Origin: Dokdonia pacifica
GTDB taxonomy: Bacteria > Bacteroidota > Bacteroidia > Flavobacteriales > Flavobacteriaceae
Direction of reading: 5' to 3'
Length of the DNA stretch: 64,000 nt
Assembly: GCF_900188275.1 (NCBI RefSeq)
Contig: NZ_FZNY01000001.1
Location: forward strand, 558,001-622,000
Below, piece by piece: positions 1-9,289 of this stretch (the stretch's first letter is position 1; every line of letters begins with the position of its first letter). The notes beneath the pieces were generated by a model. It saw only the letters and a list, made by a program, of their open reading frames with translations. It ran no database searches and was not told the origin of the DNA. The position numbers and the translations under genes are program-made.

Positions 1-170
1 GACTAGGAAGTGTTATTACGGATTACGCTTTCGCGAAAGCGTATAAAGGCATAATCACATCACTAGGAATTCCGGACAAGTTCATCACTCATGGCACTAC
101 CGAAGAACTGCAAGAAGAAATAGGTATTTCACCTACCCATATATCTAAAGTCATTGAAAAATATTTATAA
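1..170 (+). CDS. dxs: 1-deoxy-D-xylulose-5-phosphate synthase, C-terminal end (partial)
   Basis: Only the last 55 codons are present and the gene starts outside the window. The readable frame begins at base 3 and stops with TAA at 168-170. The tail carries LGIPDKFITHG followed by an EELQEEIGI segment, the pattern that ends the transketolase-like C-domain of DXS. This enzyme makes DXP from pyruvate and glyceraldehyde-3-phosphate in the MEP isoprenoid pathway. A full 20-bp iterated palindrome at 24-43 encodes YAFAKAY without apparent insertion relative to the family. An intrinsic terminator follows directly. The fold assignment is from family memory; I see only the tail. Confidence 0.82.
   Translation, partial: LGSVITDYAFAKAYKGIITSLGIPDKFITHGTTEELQEEIGISPTHISKVIEKYL
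24..43. repeat. Iterated palindrome, full 20-bp form, inside dxs
   Basis: A perfect TACGCTTTCGCGAAAGCGTA, read in the AFAKA frame. It is one of 21 exact-core copies in the window. Confidence 0.95.
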
Positions 171-201
171 AAAAAGGCTGGTTTAAAAAACCAGCCTTTT
201 T
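171..201. terminator. Bidirectional intrinsic terminator between dxs and the M36 peptidase gene
   Basis: The stem GGCTGGTTT (176-184) pairs with AAACCAGCC (188-196). It has an A-run on the left and a T-run on the right, so it can serve both convergent genes. Confidence 0.85.
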
Positions 202-224
202 GATATTCTATTTATTTTCTTTTC

Positions 225-2876
225 TTATTCAATAATAAGTTTAGTAGTATGACTACTGCTATCACTAGTGATATTCATGATATACACTCCTCTTGATAAT
301 CCTGCTGCATTAACAGACACATTACCTTCAAGTGTTGCAGGCTTATTATAAACCTCTCTACCATTGATATCATAGATAAGTATTTGACCTTCTCCAAATG
401 TTCCAGCTACACTTACTGTAATTTCTCCATTTGAAGGATTAGGATATACACTAAATACACTATCTAAGTCATTTTCATTTACACTAAGTAATTGCTCACA
501 GTTTTCGATTACATCTGCTGGAAGATCAAAAGCTTCTTCTTGATCAAATCTATTATTAGAACTTCCTTGTACAGCACTAAATCCTGCTCCACGATTAGCA
601 AATACATTCCAAATAGTACATACTGCAAAGTCTTTTTCGTCTTCAGGAATTAATGTATTAATCTCTACGGCAGCAATAATAGCATCTCTACCATCAAGGA
701 AACCAGGGCTACATGGTTGTAACTTTAAACCATCCATTACTAATTGGATCGCAATATTGTTTCCTCCTGTTCCATTATAAACATCTGCATCAAAACCATA
801 CTGATCTATAAAAGCCCATGTCATATCCCAGAGCATCGTAGCCCATACAGTACCTATACCATGTGGTTGAGATATGTTTGGATTATTTACATCATCATAT
901 GTTAATGGATTCACAGAAAAATCAGTACTATATCTAGCAGGACGTATTCCTTGTCCTGTAATAGGCTGACCAATAGCGTATGTTCCAATACCTCTACCTT
1001 GCTCTGCAGTATCTTCTGGAGTCATCGTAAGTACCAATCCGAAATAATCAGACCATCCTTCTCCCATTTGCTCTGCATTACCTAAACATCCAGCAGCAGC
1101 AGGACCTCCAGTTAATCTATTTGAAATTCCATGTCCATATTCATGCACAATAATTCCATTATCTAAACTACCATCTAATTGGAAAGGACCATCATTTAAA
1201 AGAGAAACATTAATTTCTTCTCCTCCTTCAAGTGCTGCAATAATTGCTTCACCATCTGCTTGACTTACCATAATACTAGGTATCGTTACTTGACCTCCTA
1301 CAGCTCCCGCTCCCATAGCAAATGGTGCATCTGGAACGTTATTAACCATAATCACAGCAATAGCTCCTTCATCTTCTGCAGCTAATACTTTTACTCCAAA
1401 CTCACATGAACCTCTTCTAATTACTACAATTTTACCATCTAGATCTGCTCCATTAGTAATAGTATCACAAGCATCTATAGGATCTGTAGAATCTCCTGCA
1501 TCATCATCTTGCACTAAAGCTAGATCACCTACTAGCGGCGTATCTTCTGGAAGCTGCGCTCCAAAACCAGCACCTACACCTGAATAACCTCCATCTAAAG
1601 TTCCTCCATTTATAGTAAGAGGCTCTCCTGGAGGTCCTGAAGCACTCCATAGGAACATTTGCATTCTAGGATTACCACCATCTGGAGGTGTTCCAAAATT
1701 TGCATTGTTTAACCCTCCACCATCTTGCGAATCGGCATTTACAGAATCACTTCCTATACCACCATTTCCGTAGTTGTTTTCTTGGAAATTACCACTTTCT
1801 TCATCAAATCCGTATTGATAGAATACATCGTGTATAATATTATTCCAGTAAAATAAGTTTGTTGTTACCGCATCCAGCATATTTACAGGAGCCGTATCAA
1901 AGTTATAATCAAAATCAAAATTTAATTCTTCACCACCATCTGGAGATTCACCAACACCATTATTTGCATTGATATCATCTTGTGCCCAAACATTGTTTCC
2001 TCTTGTAATAGTAAACTCTGCACCTTCAGCACCATTCGTATCATGCCATCCAAAAGGAGATGCTACTAAATCTTGAGGATCTGTCTCAAGAGACTCACCT
2101 CCATGGTTAGGACTTTCTATTGGCATTGGAAAAACATTATATTGCTCTCCTGCTAAAAGCTCATTAGCTATCGCAACATCCTGTGTCATAGAAAAACTTG
2201 CCGCTTCATTATTAGAAGCATTTGACGCATCGTGATTATGCGATTCAAATGTACAACTCACTACCCAGTCATTCTGATGAAGAAGCTCTCCATTAAGAGC
2301 ATCTATACGTACACTATACCAGTGTTTTGAATCTGTAGTATGAATACTTAAATCCCATGCAAGTTTAAGTGCATTATCTTCAGTAGCTTGATACACTAAT
2401 CTCACAGGTACTTCCTCTAAAGAAACACCACCTTGTGTAAGCACAAATTCTTGTGAAGATATGGTTTGATTTAAAGAAAAATTAGAACTACCTAATCCTA
2501 AAGAATTTGCCGCATTAGAAGCTGCTTGAATAGGAGAAAGAACTGGAGTTACTGCATTTACTCTAGAAGCAATATCTTTTTGCAGATTATTTGCTAAGTA
2601 AATAATAGAACCATCTTTAAAAGCAACACTTACACCTCCATTATAAACTTCGATGTTATTGATCTTTTGGATGGCGTACACATGTGTTGTTGCACTTTTT
2701 TGTGAGAAAACCTCATCTTTAATTGTTAGGTCCGAAATATCTTGATCAGTAATTCCTAGTGTGTTCCTATTGGACTCTAGGTGATCTGTAATAATCGTAC
2801 CATAATCTTGGGCATTTGTAAGTGCTGCAAAAGCAAACACACATACAAATACTGTTAATTTGTAGAGTTTCAGCAT
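225..2876 (-). CDS. Secreted M36 (fungalysin-type) zinc metallopeptidase with PA domain and T9SS sorting domain
   Basis: This is an 883-residue secreted protease. A signal peptide (about 1-22, ending near NAQ) is followed by a propeptide-like region. The zinc site is HEYGH at residues 578-582, with a probable third ligand Glu606 in GEGWSD. A protease-associated (PA) domain (about 440-555) sits inside the catalytic region just before HEYGH, as in many bacterial M36 enzymes. The last 75 residues are a type A T9SS sorting domain (YPNPSNG through GVYIMNI), so export through the type IX system and cell-surface or extracellular action are expected. It probably degrades environmental protein. It is convergent with dxs and shares its terminator. 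The family call is confident; substrates are unknown. Confidence 0.93.
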   Translation of the reverse strand: MLKLYKLTVFVCVFAFAALTNAQDYGTIITDHLESNRNTLGITDQDISDLTIKDEVFSQKSATTHVYAIQKINNIEVYNGGVSVAFKDGSIIYLANNLQKDIASRVNAVTPVLSPIQAASNAANSLGLGSSNFSLNQTISSQEFVLTQGGVSLEEVPVRLVYQATEDNALKLAWDLSIHTTDSKHWYSVRIDALNGELLHQNDWVVSCTFESHNHDASNASNNEAASFSMTQDVAIANELLAGEQYNVFPMPIESPNHGGESLETDPQDLVASPFGWHDTNGAEGAEFTITRGNNVWAQDDINANNGVGESPDGGEELNFDFDYNFDTAPVNMLDAVTTNLFYWNNIIHDVFYQYGFDEESGNFQENNYGNGGIGSDSVNADSQDGGGLNNANFGTPPDGGNPRMQMFLWSASGPPGEPLTINGGTLDGGYSGVGAGFGAQLPEDTPLVGDLALVQDDDAGDSTDPIDACDTITNGADLDGKIVVIRRGSCEFGVKVLAAEDEGAIAVIMVNNVPDAPFAMGAGAVGGQVTIPSIMVSQADGEAIIAALEGGEEINVSLLNDGPFQLDGSLDNGIIVHEYGHGISNRLTGGPAAAGCLGNAEQMGEGWSDYFGLVLTMTPEDTAEQGRGIGTYAIGQPITGQGIRPARYSTDFSVNPLTYDDVNNPNISQPHGIGTVWATMLWDMTWAFIDQYGFDADVYNGTGGNNIAIQLVMDGLKLQPCSPGFLDGRDAIIAAVEINTLIPEDEKDFAVCTIWNVFANRGAGFSAVQGSSNNRFDQEEAFDLPADVIENCEQLLSVNENDLDSVFSVYPNPSNGEITVSVAGTFGEGQILIYDINGREVYNKPATLEGNVSVNAAGLSRGVYIMNITSDSSSHTTKLIIE

Positions 2877-3215
2877 TTTTTTTGGTTTGTGTGATACATA
2901 AAAATTAATAAGAGAATTTTTCTCTCACGTTATACATATAACAATGCATAACATATAATTCCTACTTTATCGTTAAAATTTTTATTATATTTTGATTAAA
3001 TCAAAAGTATTGCAAATTTATCGATTTTGAAATTTTAACTGGTAAATTAACATTTATAATCAAAAAATGTTATTTATATTACTTTTATTTTGAGAATTGT
3101 TTAAAATGAAAGTGGTATTATTAAAAAAATGAAAATCAATAGGAGATTTCAATTTCATATAATATTTAGAAAATCTTTACAAATACTGTTAGCATTCATA
3201 ATACCCCTTTATGTA
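2877..3215. other. Intergenic stretch between the M36 peptidase start and the dgt stop
   Basis: This AT-rich stretch must contain the promoter of the leftward peptidase gene. CAAAAGTA (3002-3009) and CAAATTTA (3013-3020) match the reverse of the Bacteroidetes -7 box TAnnTTTG, but neither has a -33 TTG at the usual spacing. I see no gene, hairpin or repeat element. Confidence 0.5.
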
Positions 3216-4544
3216 CTAATGCACGTGAAGCCCCTTTAATTTTTGAAAAATACGCAAAGACTTACTGTCTGTCATAACAGATACATAGTTACACACTTTC
3301 ATTAATTCCTGATACAAAGGCATCTCTCCCCTATCTGATTCTCCAAACAGCTTTAAGACTAGCCTATCGTAATGTGTTGGTGTATTTGTAATTGCATTAC
3401 AGCGCTTATCCAGGAGTGTAGAAAGAATTTCGTAGCCAGCAATTTCTTTTTCGACCACTTCTTGGCTTTGGTAGATATTTGAAATACTAATCTTTAATAT
3501 ATCTTCTATTTGAGCTTCATATTTGGATTTATCTAATAACGCTTTCGCGAAAGCGCCCTCCAAAATAGCCTCTTCATTTTTCATAAATATAGCAACTGCT
3601 TCATCTATCAATGTTCCTATGGCCAAGGCACGCAAATATCCTACACGAGCTGCTTTTGTGGTGAGTTCATAATATTTTTTGGTATTGATATTAGGAACTA
3701 ACTTCACCATATACTCTAGCGCATACTCCTCAGAAATCAACCCTAAATTAATTCCGTCTTCAAAATCTATAATCGTATAACAAATATCATCTGCTGCTTC
3801 TACTAAGAAGGTTAAAGGGTGACGTGCATACCCTATATCATTCCCTTTTCTGGTTTGAAGCAACCCTAATTCTTCGGCTACTTCTTGAAACGATTGTTTC
3901 TCGCTTTGAAAGAAGCCAAACTTCTTATCGGCGATATGTTTTGTGGGTTTTACAGGAAGTGACTCTTTAGGATATTTCATAAAGGCACCCAAAGTTGCAT
4001 AGGATAGTCGCAACCCTCCTTCTGCACCCGGCATAGACTCTGTTAAGATCTTAAAGCCATTAGCATTTCCTTCAAAGGTGCATAAATCTTGATATTCTTT
4101 TGCTGTAAGCTCAGCAGCAAAACGCTTTCCGTTTCCATTTTTAAAATAATCCCCTATTGCTTTTTCTCCCGAATGTCCAAAGGGTGGATTTCCAATATCA
4201 TGTGCTAATGCTGCTGCTGCAACAATGGCTCCAAAATCATTAAACTGATATCCGTGCACTTCAGAAAGATGTGGATATTTTTCCAGAAGCTGCTTTCCAA
4301 CCTGCCTTCCTAAAGACCTCCCTACCACAGCTACTTCCAGACTATGGGTAAGTCGCGTATGTACAAAATCTGTTTTTGACAAAGGAATGACCTGTGTTTT
4401 ATCTTGCAAACTTCGAAATGCAGATGAAAAAATAATACGATCATAATCTACTTCAAAACCTAAGCGCGTTTCATCTTGTTCTTTTCGTAATCGTTTATTC
4501 GTATCACCATGTCTTTTAAGTGATAATAGACGTTCCCATTGCAT
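3216..4544 (-). CDS. dgt: dGTP triphosphohydrolase (HD superfamily dNTPase)
   Basis: The enzyme hydrolyses dGTP (or other dNTPs) to the nucleoside and triphosphate and so trims dNTP pools. HD-domain residues are visible in HTRLTHSLEV (first His) and ALAHDIGNPPFGHSGE (the HD pair and following His), in the first third of the protein. The open frame extends upstream to a TTG, but two adjacent ATGs (4547 and 4544) open the conserved MQWERLLSLKR-type N-terminus, so I take the ATG at 4544, giving about 442 residues. An iterated palindrome at 3540-3555 encodes GAFAKAL near the C-terminal third. A link to ribonucleotide reductase at 13.4-17.2 kb is functional only, not an operon. Confidence 0.9.
   Translation of the reverse strand: MQWERLLSLKRHGDTNKRLRKEQDETRLGFEVDYDRIIFSSAFRSLQDKTQVIPLSKTDFVHTRLTHSLEVAVVGRSLGRQVGKQLLEKYPHLSEVHGYQFNDFGAIVAAAALAHDIGNPPFGHSGEKAIGDYFKNGNGKRFAAELTAKEYQDLCTFEGNANGFKILTESMPGAEGGLRLSYATLGAFMKYPKESLPVKPTKHIADKKFGFFQSEKQSFQEVAEELGLLQTRKGNDIGYARHPLTFLVEAADDICYTIIDFEDGINLGLISEEYALEYMVKLVPNINTKKYYELTTKAARVGYLRALAIGTLIDEAVAIFMKNEEAILEGAFAKALLDKSKYEAQIEDILKISISNIYQSQEVVEKEIAGYEILSTLLDKRCNAITNTPTHYDRLVLKLFGESDRGEMPLYQELMKVCNYVSVMTDSKSLRIFQKLKGLHVH
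3540..3555. repeat. Iterated palindrome (16 bp) inside dgt
   Basis: A perfect CGCTTTCGCGAAAGCG, read as AFAKA on the minus strand. Confidence 0.95.
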
Positions 4545-4608
4545 CATAATAGTCCTATTTAATAGTTGCAAGATACGCGTTGTTACACTACTTCAACAAA
4601 CTCAACAT

Positions 4609-4672
4609 AACATTTCGCGAAATCGAACTTGTGAGATTCACGACCAAAGGGAGAGCGCAGCGTTAAAGCGTA
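4609..4672 (+). repeat. Long palindrome-headed repeat element, copy B
   Basis: It begins with ATTTCGCGAAAT (4612-4623), runs through GTGAGATTCACGACC and AAAGGGAGAG, and ends in TTAAAGCGTA (4663-4672). It aligns almost base for base with the copy at 35136-35204, but its left terminal inverted repeat has decayed. It lies between the divergent dgt and TonB receptor genes. Confidence 0.85.
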
Positions 4673-4726
4673 ATTACAGACTTCTGAATTTGGAGGAAAC
4701 ACAGAGGAAACATTAGCGCATTCCTG

Positions 4727-4744
4727 TTAACATTAATCTTACAT
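4727..4744 (+). promoter_or_regulatory. Putative PhoB-type box upstream of the TonB receptor
   Basis: TTAACAT (4727-4733) and CTTACAT (4738-4744) are direct 7-mers with a 4-bp spacer, an 11-bp period. This is the geometry of the E. coli Pho box (CTGTCAT-N4-CTGTCAT). It lies about 94 bp upstream of the ATG. A similar pair occurs upstream of the phosphate transporter. This is a motif observation only. Confidence 0.4.
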
Positions 4745-4837
4745 AAACATCACAACTTGCTAAAATAACAATAACACTCACTTAACCCCTTTCCTTCCTT
4801 CTTGGTATTTCTTTGCACGAGAAATAAACCCTAATTA

Positions 4838-7618
4838 ATGAAACATTTTTTCTTTTTAACAATCGTCCTTTTTTCTCTTGCTTCTTTTGCACAGGAGAAC
4901 GGTACTATCTCTGGAACGCTTACCGATAAGGAAAGTGCCGATGGACAACCATTACCTTTTGCAAGTGTTATCATCAAAGGATCTACACAAGGATCTACTT
5001 CTGATTTTGATGGTAATTATATTATTAATAATGTTGTGCCTGGCACCTACACACTTGTTATCTCCTTTGTAGGATATGAAACAAAAGAAGTTGCCAATGT
5101 TGTTGTTGTCTCTGGACAAACCACAACAGTAAACGAGATTATAGGCGCTAGTGCAGCACAACTAGAAGAAGTTATTGTACAAGGAACAAGCTCTAAAAGA
5201 GAAAGTGTACAAGCCTTACTTGTGGAACAACAAAACGCTGTCGTTCAAAAACAAAGTATTGGTGCTGTAGACCTTTCTAATAAAGGTGTAAGTAATGCAG
5301 CTGTAGCTGTTACTAAAATCTCTGGTATTTCTAAACAAGAAGGAGGAGGAAATGTATATGTACGTGGTCTTGGAGATCGTTACCAAAACACCACTTATAA
5401 TGGACTTCCATTACCTTCTAACAATATTGATAAGAAAAACTTAGATCTAGGCCTTTTCTCTTCTGATGTGATCCAAAACATTGGTGTAAGTAAAACATAT
5501 GCAGCCAATTTTTATGGAGATTTTGCTGCTGGAAATGTAGATATTAAATCAAAAGAACACAGTGGAGACGCCTTTATCGATGTAGATTTAGGAACTACAA
5601 TCAACACAGGTTCTGTTGGAGAAAACTTTGTAAAGAGTGAAGGAACAGGATTCTTTGGATTTTATAATAGATACCAAAACAATCCGTTTGCTGTTATCTT
5701 ATCACACGGAGTAGATCCTATCGCTTCAGATGGAACTACTGGACTTTCTGGATCAATTTCTGGTGGTAAATCATGGGATATTGGAGAAGAATCAAAATTA
5801 AGTTTATTTGCGACTACTTCTTTTGGAAGCAACTATGAATACAGAAGAGGACAAGCTGCCAATTACACTTTACTTGCAAATACTATATATCCAGATTCTG
5901 AAGAGTTTGAGTACAGCCGTACAACTACAGCACTTGCAAATATTGTATATCGTATTAATGGTGACCATAAAATCAAGTTCAACTCTCTTTTCATTAACGA
6001 TGCTACCGATGAAATAGGATTCTTCGGAATAGGCGGTAATGGTCAAAACCGTAATGCCATCTTAAACACAGATCGAGGATTCTTTACTCAAAACAACCAG
6101 TTTGAGCAAGATATGATCTATGTAAACCAGATCACAGGGACAAGCCGTCTTAACGAGAAAATCAAAATAGATTACGGAGTTGGATATAATAAAGTATTAG
6201 CTCGCCAGCCAGATCGTAAACGTGTTACTCTTGAAAGATATGATCTTGCATTAGATAATGATCCATCTACAAATCCAACATTATTTAGCAATGTCGTTTT
6301 TGACAATCAACGTTATTTCCAAAATATTGATGACGATGAGATTAATGGACGTGTAAATGTAAACTACAAATCTTCAGAAAACCTTTCTTTTAATTTTGGG
6401 TATAATGGGCGTTCAAAAAAACGTTCTTTCGACAACCAACGTTTTGGATATGATATTATAGAGCCAAATACTGAAGTTACAGATGTCAATAATTTTGATG
6501 CCATCTTTAATGCAGATAATCTTGGAACAGTTTTTAACACAAGTGTCTTTAGACCTCTTGAGGGATTAGGAACAGAGAATCTTCCAGGGCAACTAGAAAA
6601 CACCTACGAAGGAGAACTTAATATACATGCAGTATATGCAGATGCAGTATATAAATATGGAGAAAAATGGACATTCTCACCAGGTTTACGTATTGAGCAA
6701 TTCAATCAAGAGATTTCCTATGATGTGATTAACCTTGCATTTAATAACCCAGGAAGCAACGAAGCATCTGAGACGTTTTTCTTACCAAGTTTAAATATTA
6801 AATATGCTTTAAAAGATGATCAAAACCTTCGTCTTTCTGTAAGTAGAACAGTATCAAATCCTGAATTTAAAGAAGTGGCGCCTTTCGTATATGAAAACGT
6901 AGTAGATCGTATAGGAGGTAATCCAGACTTATTAAATGATCCTGCTTTTTCTTCTATTATTAATGTAGATTTAAAGTATGAGTGGTTCTTTGAACGTGGA
7001 CAAATATTTTCTCTGGCCGCTTTCGCGAAACAAATTAATGATCCTGTAAACTTAGTATCTGCAAATGATGCTACAGGAACACAACGTTTCTTTAGAACTG
7101 GTGACAAAGCAGAAGTTTTTGGTTTAGAATTAGAAGCTCGTAAAGCACTTCTTCTGGATACTGAGGAAGAAAGCCTTCTTTCTGCTGGAATGAACATTAC
7201 GTATACCCATACAAACCAAGACCTTAAAGATGTTACAGGTACGTTTAATACAAACTTTGACAGAGATTCTGATGAATTACAAGGAGCATCTCCATTCTTA
7301 ATTAATGCAGATGTAAGCTACACCCCTACTTTTGGAAACTATAAGCCTAAAGCAAACCTTGTATTCTCATACTTCTCAGATCGTATTGACGCCTTAGGTT
7401 CTGGTCAACTTTCTAACATTGTAGAAAAAGGAGTACCTACTCTTGACTTTGTATGGAAAAATAATATAGGAGAGAATATAGAATTAAACCTAAGCACTAA
7501 AAACTTATTAAACCCAACTATAGAACGTATACGTGAAAACACTGTAGATGGAGATGTTGCATTATCTAGCTATAAGAGAGGTGTTAATATAGGTTTACAA
7601 TTCAAATACAAATTTTAA
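4838..7618 (+). CDS. TonB-dependent outer-membrane receptor with carboxypeptidase-D-like N-terminal domain
   Basis: A 926-residue receptor with a signal peptide (1-18, SFAQ), a CarboxypepD_reg-like beta-sandwich (about 23-105, with a DFDGNYIINNV-type motif), a plug (about 120-235, VYVRGLGDRYQNT) and a 22-strand-type barrel ending in FKYKF. It imports a ligand across the outer membrane using TonB energy. The next gene, 43 bp downstream, encodes a beta-helix lipoprotein, a likely partner. A Pho-box-like repeat upstream and the nearby PiT gene make phosphate or an organophosphate a plausible ligand, which is inference. A palindrome core at 7021-7030 encodes AAFAKQ in the barrel. Confidence 0.9.
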   Translation: MKHFFFLTIVLFSLASFAQENGTISGTLTDKESADGQPLPFASVIIKGSTQGSTSDFDGNYIINNVVPGTYTLVISFVGYETKEVANVVVVSGQTTTVNEIIGASAAQLEEVIVQGTSSKRESVQALLVEQQNAVVQKQSIGAVDLSNKGVSNAAVAVTKISGISKQEGGGNVYVRGLGDRYQNTTYNGLPLPSNNIDKKNLDLGLFSSDVIQNIGVSKTYAANFYGDFAAGNVDIKSKEHSGDAFIDVDLGTTINTGSVGENFVKSEGTGFFGFYNRYQNNPFAVILSHGVDPIASDGTTGLSGSISGGKSWDIGEESKLSLFATTSFGSNYEYRRGQAANYTLLANTIYPDSEEFEYSRTTTALANIVYRINGDHKIKFNSLFINDATDEIGFFGIGGNGQNRNAILNTDRGFFTQNNQFEQDMIYVNQITGTSRLNEKIKIDYGVGYNKVLARQPDRKRVTLERYDLALDNDPSTNPTLFSNVVFDNQRYFQNIDDDEINGRVNVNYKSSENLSFNFGYNGRSKKRSFDNQRFGYDIIEPNTEVTDVNNFDAIFNADNLGTVFNTSVFRPLEGLGTENLPGQLENTYEGELNIHAVYADAVYKYGEKWTFSPGLRIEQFNQEISYDVINLAFNNPGSNEASETFFLPSLNIKYALKDDQNLRLSVSRTVSNPEFKEVAPFVYENVVDRIGGNPDLLNDPAFSSIINVDLKYEWFFERGQIFSLAAFAKQINDPVNLVSANDATGTQRFFRTGDKAEVFGLELEARKALLLDTEEESLLSAGMNITYTHTNQDLKDVTGTFNTNFDRDSDELQGASPFLINADVSYTPTFGNYKPKANLVFSYFSDRIDALGSGQLSNIVEKGVPTLDFVWKNNIGENIELNLSTKNLLNPTIERIRENTVDGDVALSSYKRGVNIGLQFKYKF
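7021..7030. repeat. Iterated palindrome core inside the TonB receptor gene
   Basis: The core TTTCGCGAAA, with the right arm decayed (AAACAA instead of AAAGCG). It is read as AFAKQ. Confidence 0.9.
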
Positions 7619-7661
7619 TCATAATTCATAAAACGAACAATCACTTTCAAAAAAACAAAAA

Positions 7662-8819
7662 ATGAAAACAAACAAATTTCTATTAAGTCTTTTTGCCGCT
7701 ACCGCTCTTTTTGTAGGTTGTGCAGATGACGATACAGCAGACGTAACTATTAATAACGGTGGAGGAGAAATCGTTAATCCTACATCTAATGTTATTGGAG
7801 GAACACTTACTGAAGATCTTGAATTAGTCACTGGAGTTGAGTACTCACTTGAGTCTGCTTTAATTGTACCAGAAGGTTTTACATTAACTATCAATCCTGG
7901 TGTTGTTGTGAGAGCAAGCACTGGATCTGATGTATATGTAGCGGTTCTTCAAGGAGGAACTATCAATGCAGAAGGAACATCTTCAAACCCTATTGTATTT
8001 ACATCAAATTCTTCGACACCTAACCCTGGTGATTGGGGAGGATTGATCGTTTTAGGTAGAGCACCTATAAATTCTGTTGTAAATGGAGGATCATCTACAT
8101 CAGAGATAGGACAACTTCCATATGGAGGAAGTGATGCCGCTGACGACTCAGGAATTATACGTTATGTACGTATAGAATATTCAGGTGGTGCTGCAGATGC
8201 TGCTTCAGAAAATAATGGATTCTCTTTTTATGGTGTAGGTAATGGTACTACAATCGAGTTTATTCAGGCATTTGAAGGAGCAGATGATGGAGTAGAATTT
8301 TTTGGAGGAACTGTAAATGCAAGTAATATCTCTGTAGTAGGATCTCAAGATGATTCTATAGACTGGACAGAAGGATTTACAGGAACACTTACAGATGTAT
8401 ATGTAGAACACAGACAATCTCACGATAAAGGAATAGAAGGTGACGGATTTAACACAGACATAGGAAACAATTCTAACCCTGTATTTTGGTCGGCTCCAAC
8501 GATTAACAATCTTACTATCGTAGGATTAGGTTCATCTAACGAAACGGAAGCTATTCGTTTAAGAGCAGGAACAAGAGCCGTATTTACAAATGTATTAATA
8601 GATGGTTTTGAAGAAGCATATGATCTTGATGATGATGAAACTGGAGTTGGCGTATTAAATGGGGACACAAGCGTTACTGATGTTACATTTACAGATGTGA
8701 TCCTAAACCTAAAAAATGATACCAATGCTACTTTTACAGATGCAGATTTCTTTACAGGAATAGGAAATGGAACAGGTACAGATTACCCATCTTGGAGTTC
8801 AGGATGGACTCGTAATTAA
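7662..8819 (+). CDS. Surface lipoprotein with parallel beta-helix-like repeats
   Basis: A 385-residue protein with a lipoprotein signal (ALFVGC, lipid Cys near residue 20). The rest is Gly/Asn/Thr-rich with short repeating strands (GTLTEDLELVTGVEYSL, LTINPGVVVRAS, GDWGGLIVLG, TIEFIQAFEGADDGVEFFGG), typical of right-handed beta-helix proteins that often sit next to TonB receptors in Flavobacteria. It is probably co-transcribed with the receptor upstream and exposed on the outer membrane as a ligand-capture partner. No catalytic residues are recognised. The end of the transcript is marked by the strong terminator at 8841-8876. Confidence 0.75.
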   Translation: MKTNKFLLSLFAATALFVGCADDDTADVTINNGGGEIVNPTSNVIGGTLTEDLELVTGVEYSLESALIVPEGFTLTINPGVVVRASTGSDVYVAVLQGGTINAEGTSSNPIVFTSNSSTPNPGDWGGLIVLGRAPINSVVNGGSSTSEIGQLPYGGSDAADDSGIIRYVRIEYSGGAADAASENNGFSFYGVGNGTTIEFIQAFEGADDGVEFFGGTVNASNISVVGSQDDSIDWTEGFTGTLTDVYVEHRQSHDKGIEGDGFNTDIGNNSNPVFWSAPTINNLTIVGLGSSNETEAIRLRAGTRAVFTNVLIDGFEEAYDLDDDETGVGVLNGDTSVTDVTFTDVILNLKNDTNATFTDADFFTGIGNGTGTDYPSWSSGWTRN

Positions 8820-8840
8820 TATAAATTAAGAATTTAGCCA

Positions 8841-8876
8841 ATAAAAAAGGCCTTCCAGTTTGGAAGGCCTTTTTTA
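8841..8876. terminator. Bidirectional intrinsic terminator
   Basis: The stem AAGGCCTTCCA pairs with TGGAAGGCCTT (8847-8871) around a 3-base loop, flanked by an A-run and a T-run. It serves the beta-helix lipoprotein gene and the convergent MORN-like gene. Confidence 0.9.
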
Positions 8877-8923
8877 TGATAGACAATTACTATCTAGTGC
8901 TTAATATCAATTTATAGTAAAAG

Positions 8924-9289
8924 TTACTTATTACTTACAACTCGAGTGCCTTCGTTTTTCCATGTGTTAACAGCAGCAATACGAGAATCTTTATAATCTA
9001 CTTCAGTAAGCGTATCTTTATTCCAGAAGAACCACTTTCCTACTTTAGCACCATTATCATATTGTGCCGTAGCCGTTTTTTGACCTTCTGCATTATAGCT
9101 TACCCATTCTCCTGTAAGCTTTCCTTTTGCAGTATAAAAACCAGTTTGACTCACAACACCATTATCATGGTATAATGTTGCTTCTATCAAATCTCCATTT
9201 TTTATATATGTATTTTTCTTTGTTTCTTTTTGTGCCTGTACAGAAGTGATCATCAAAACTGCAACCAATAACATCATTACCTTTTTCAT
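8924..9289 (-). CDS. Small secreted MORN/YwqK-like repeat protein
   Basis: A 121-residue protein with a signal peptide (to about residue 19, VQAQ). The mature part has three MORN-variant/YwqK-type units (NGDLIEATLYHDNG, GKLTGEWVSYNAEG, DNGAKVGKWFFWNKD). The biochemical role of such proteins is unknown; YwqK-type names refer to repeat similarity. It is transcribed away from the phosphate transporter, and the long shared upstream region holds TTTACAT repeats that lie only 50-130 bp from this start. Confidence 0.7.
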   Translation of the reverse strand: MKKVMMLLVAVLMITSVQAQKETKKNTYIKNGDLIEATLYHDNGVVSQTGFYTAKGKLTGEWVSYNAEGQKTATAQYDNGAKVGKWFFWNKDTLTEVDYKDSRIAAVNTWKNEGTRVVSNK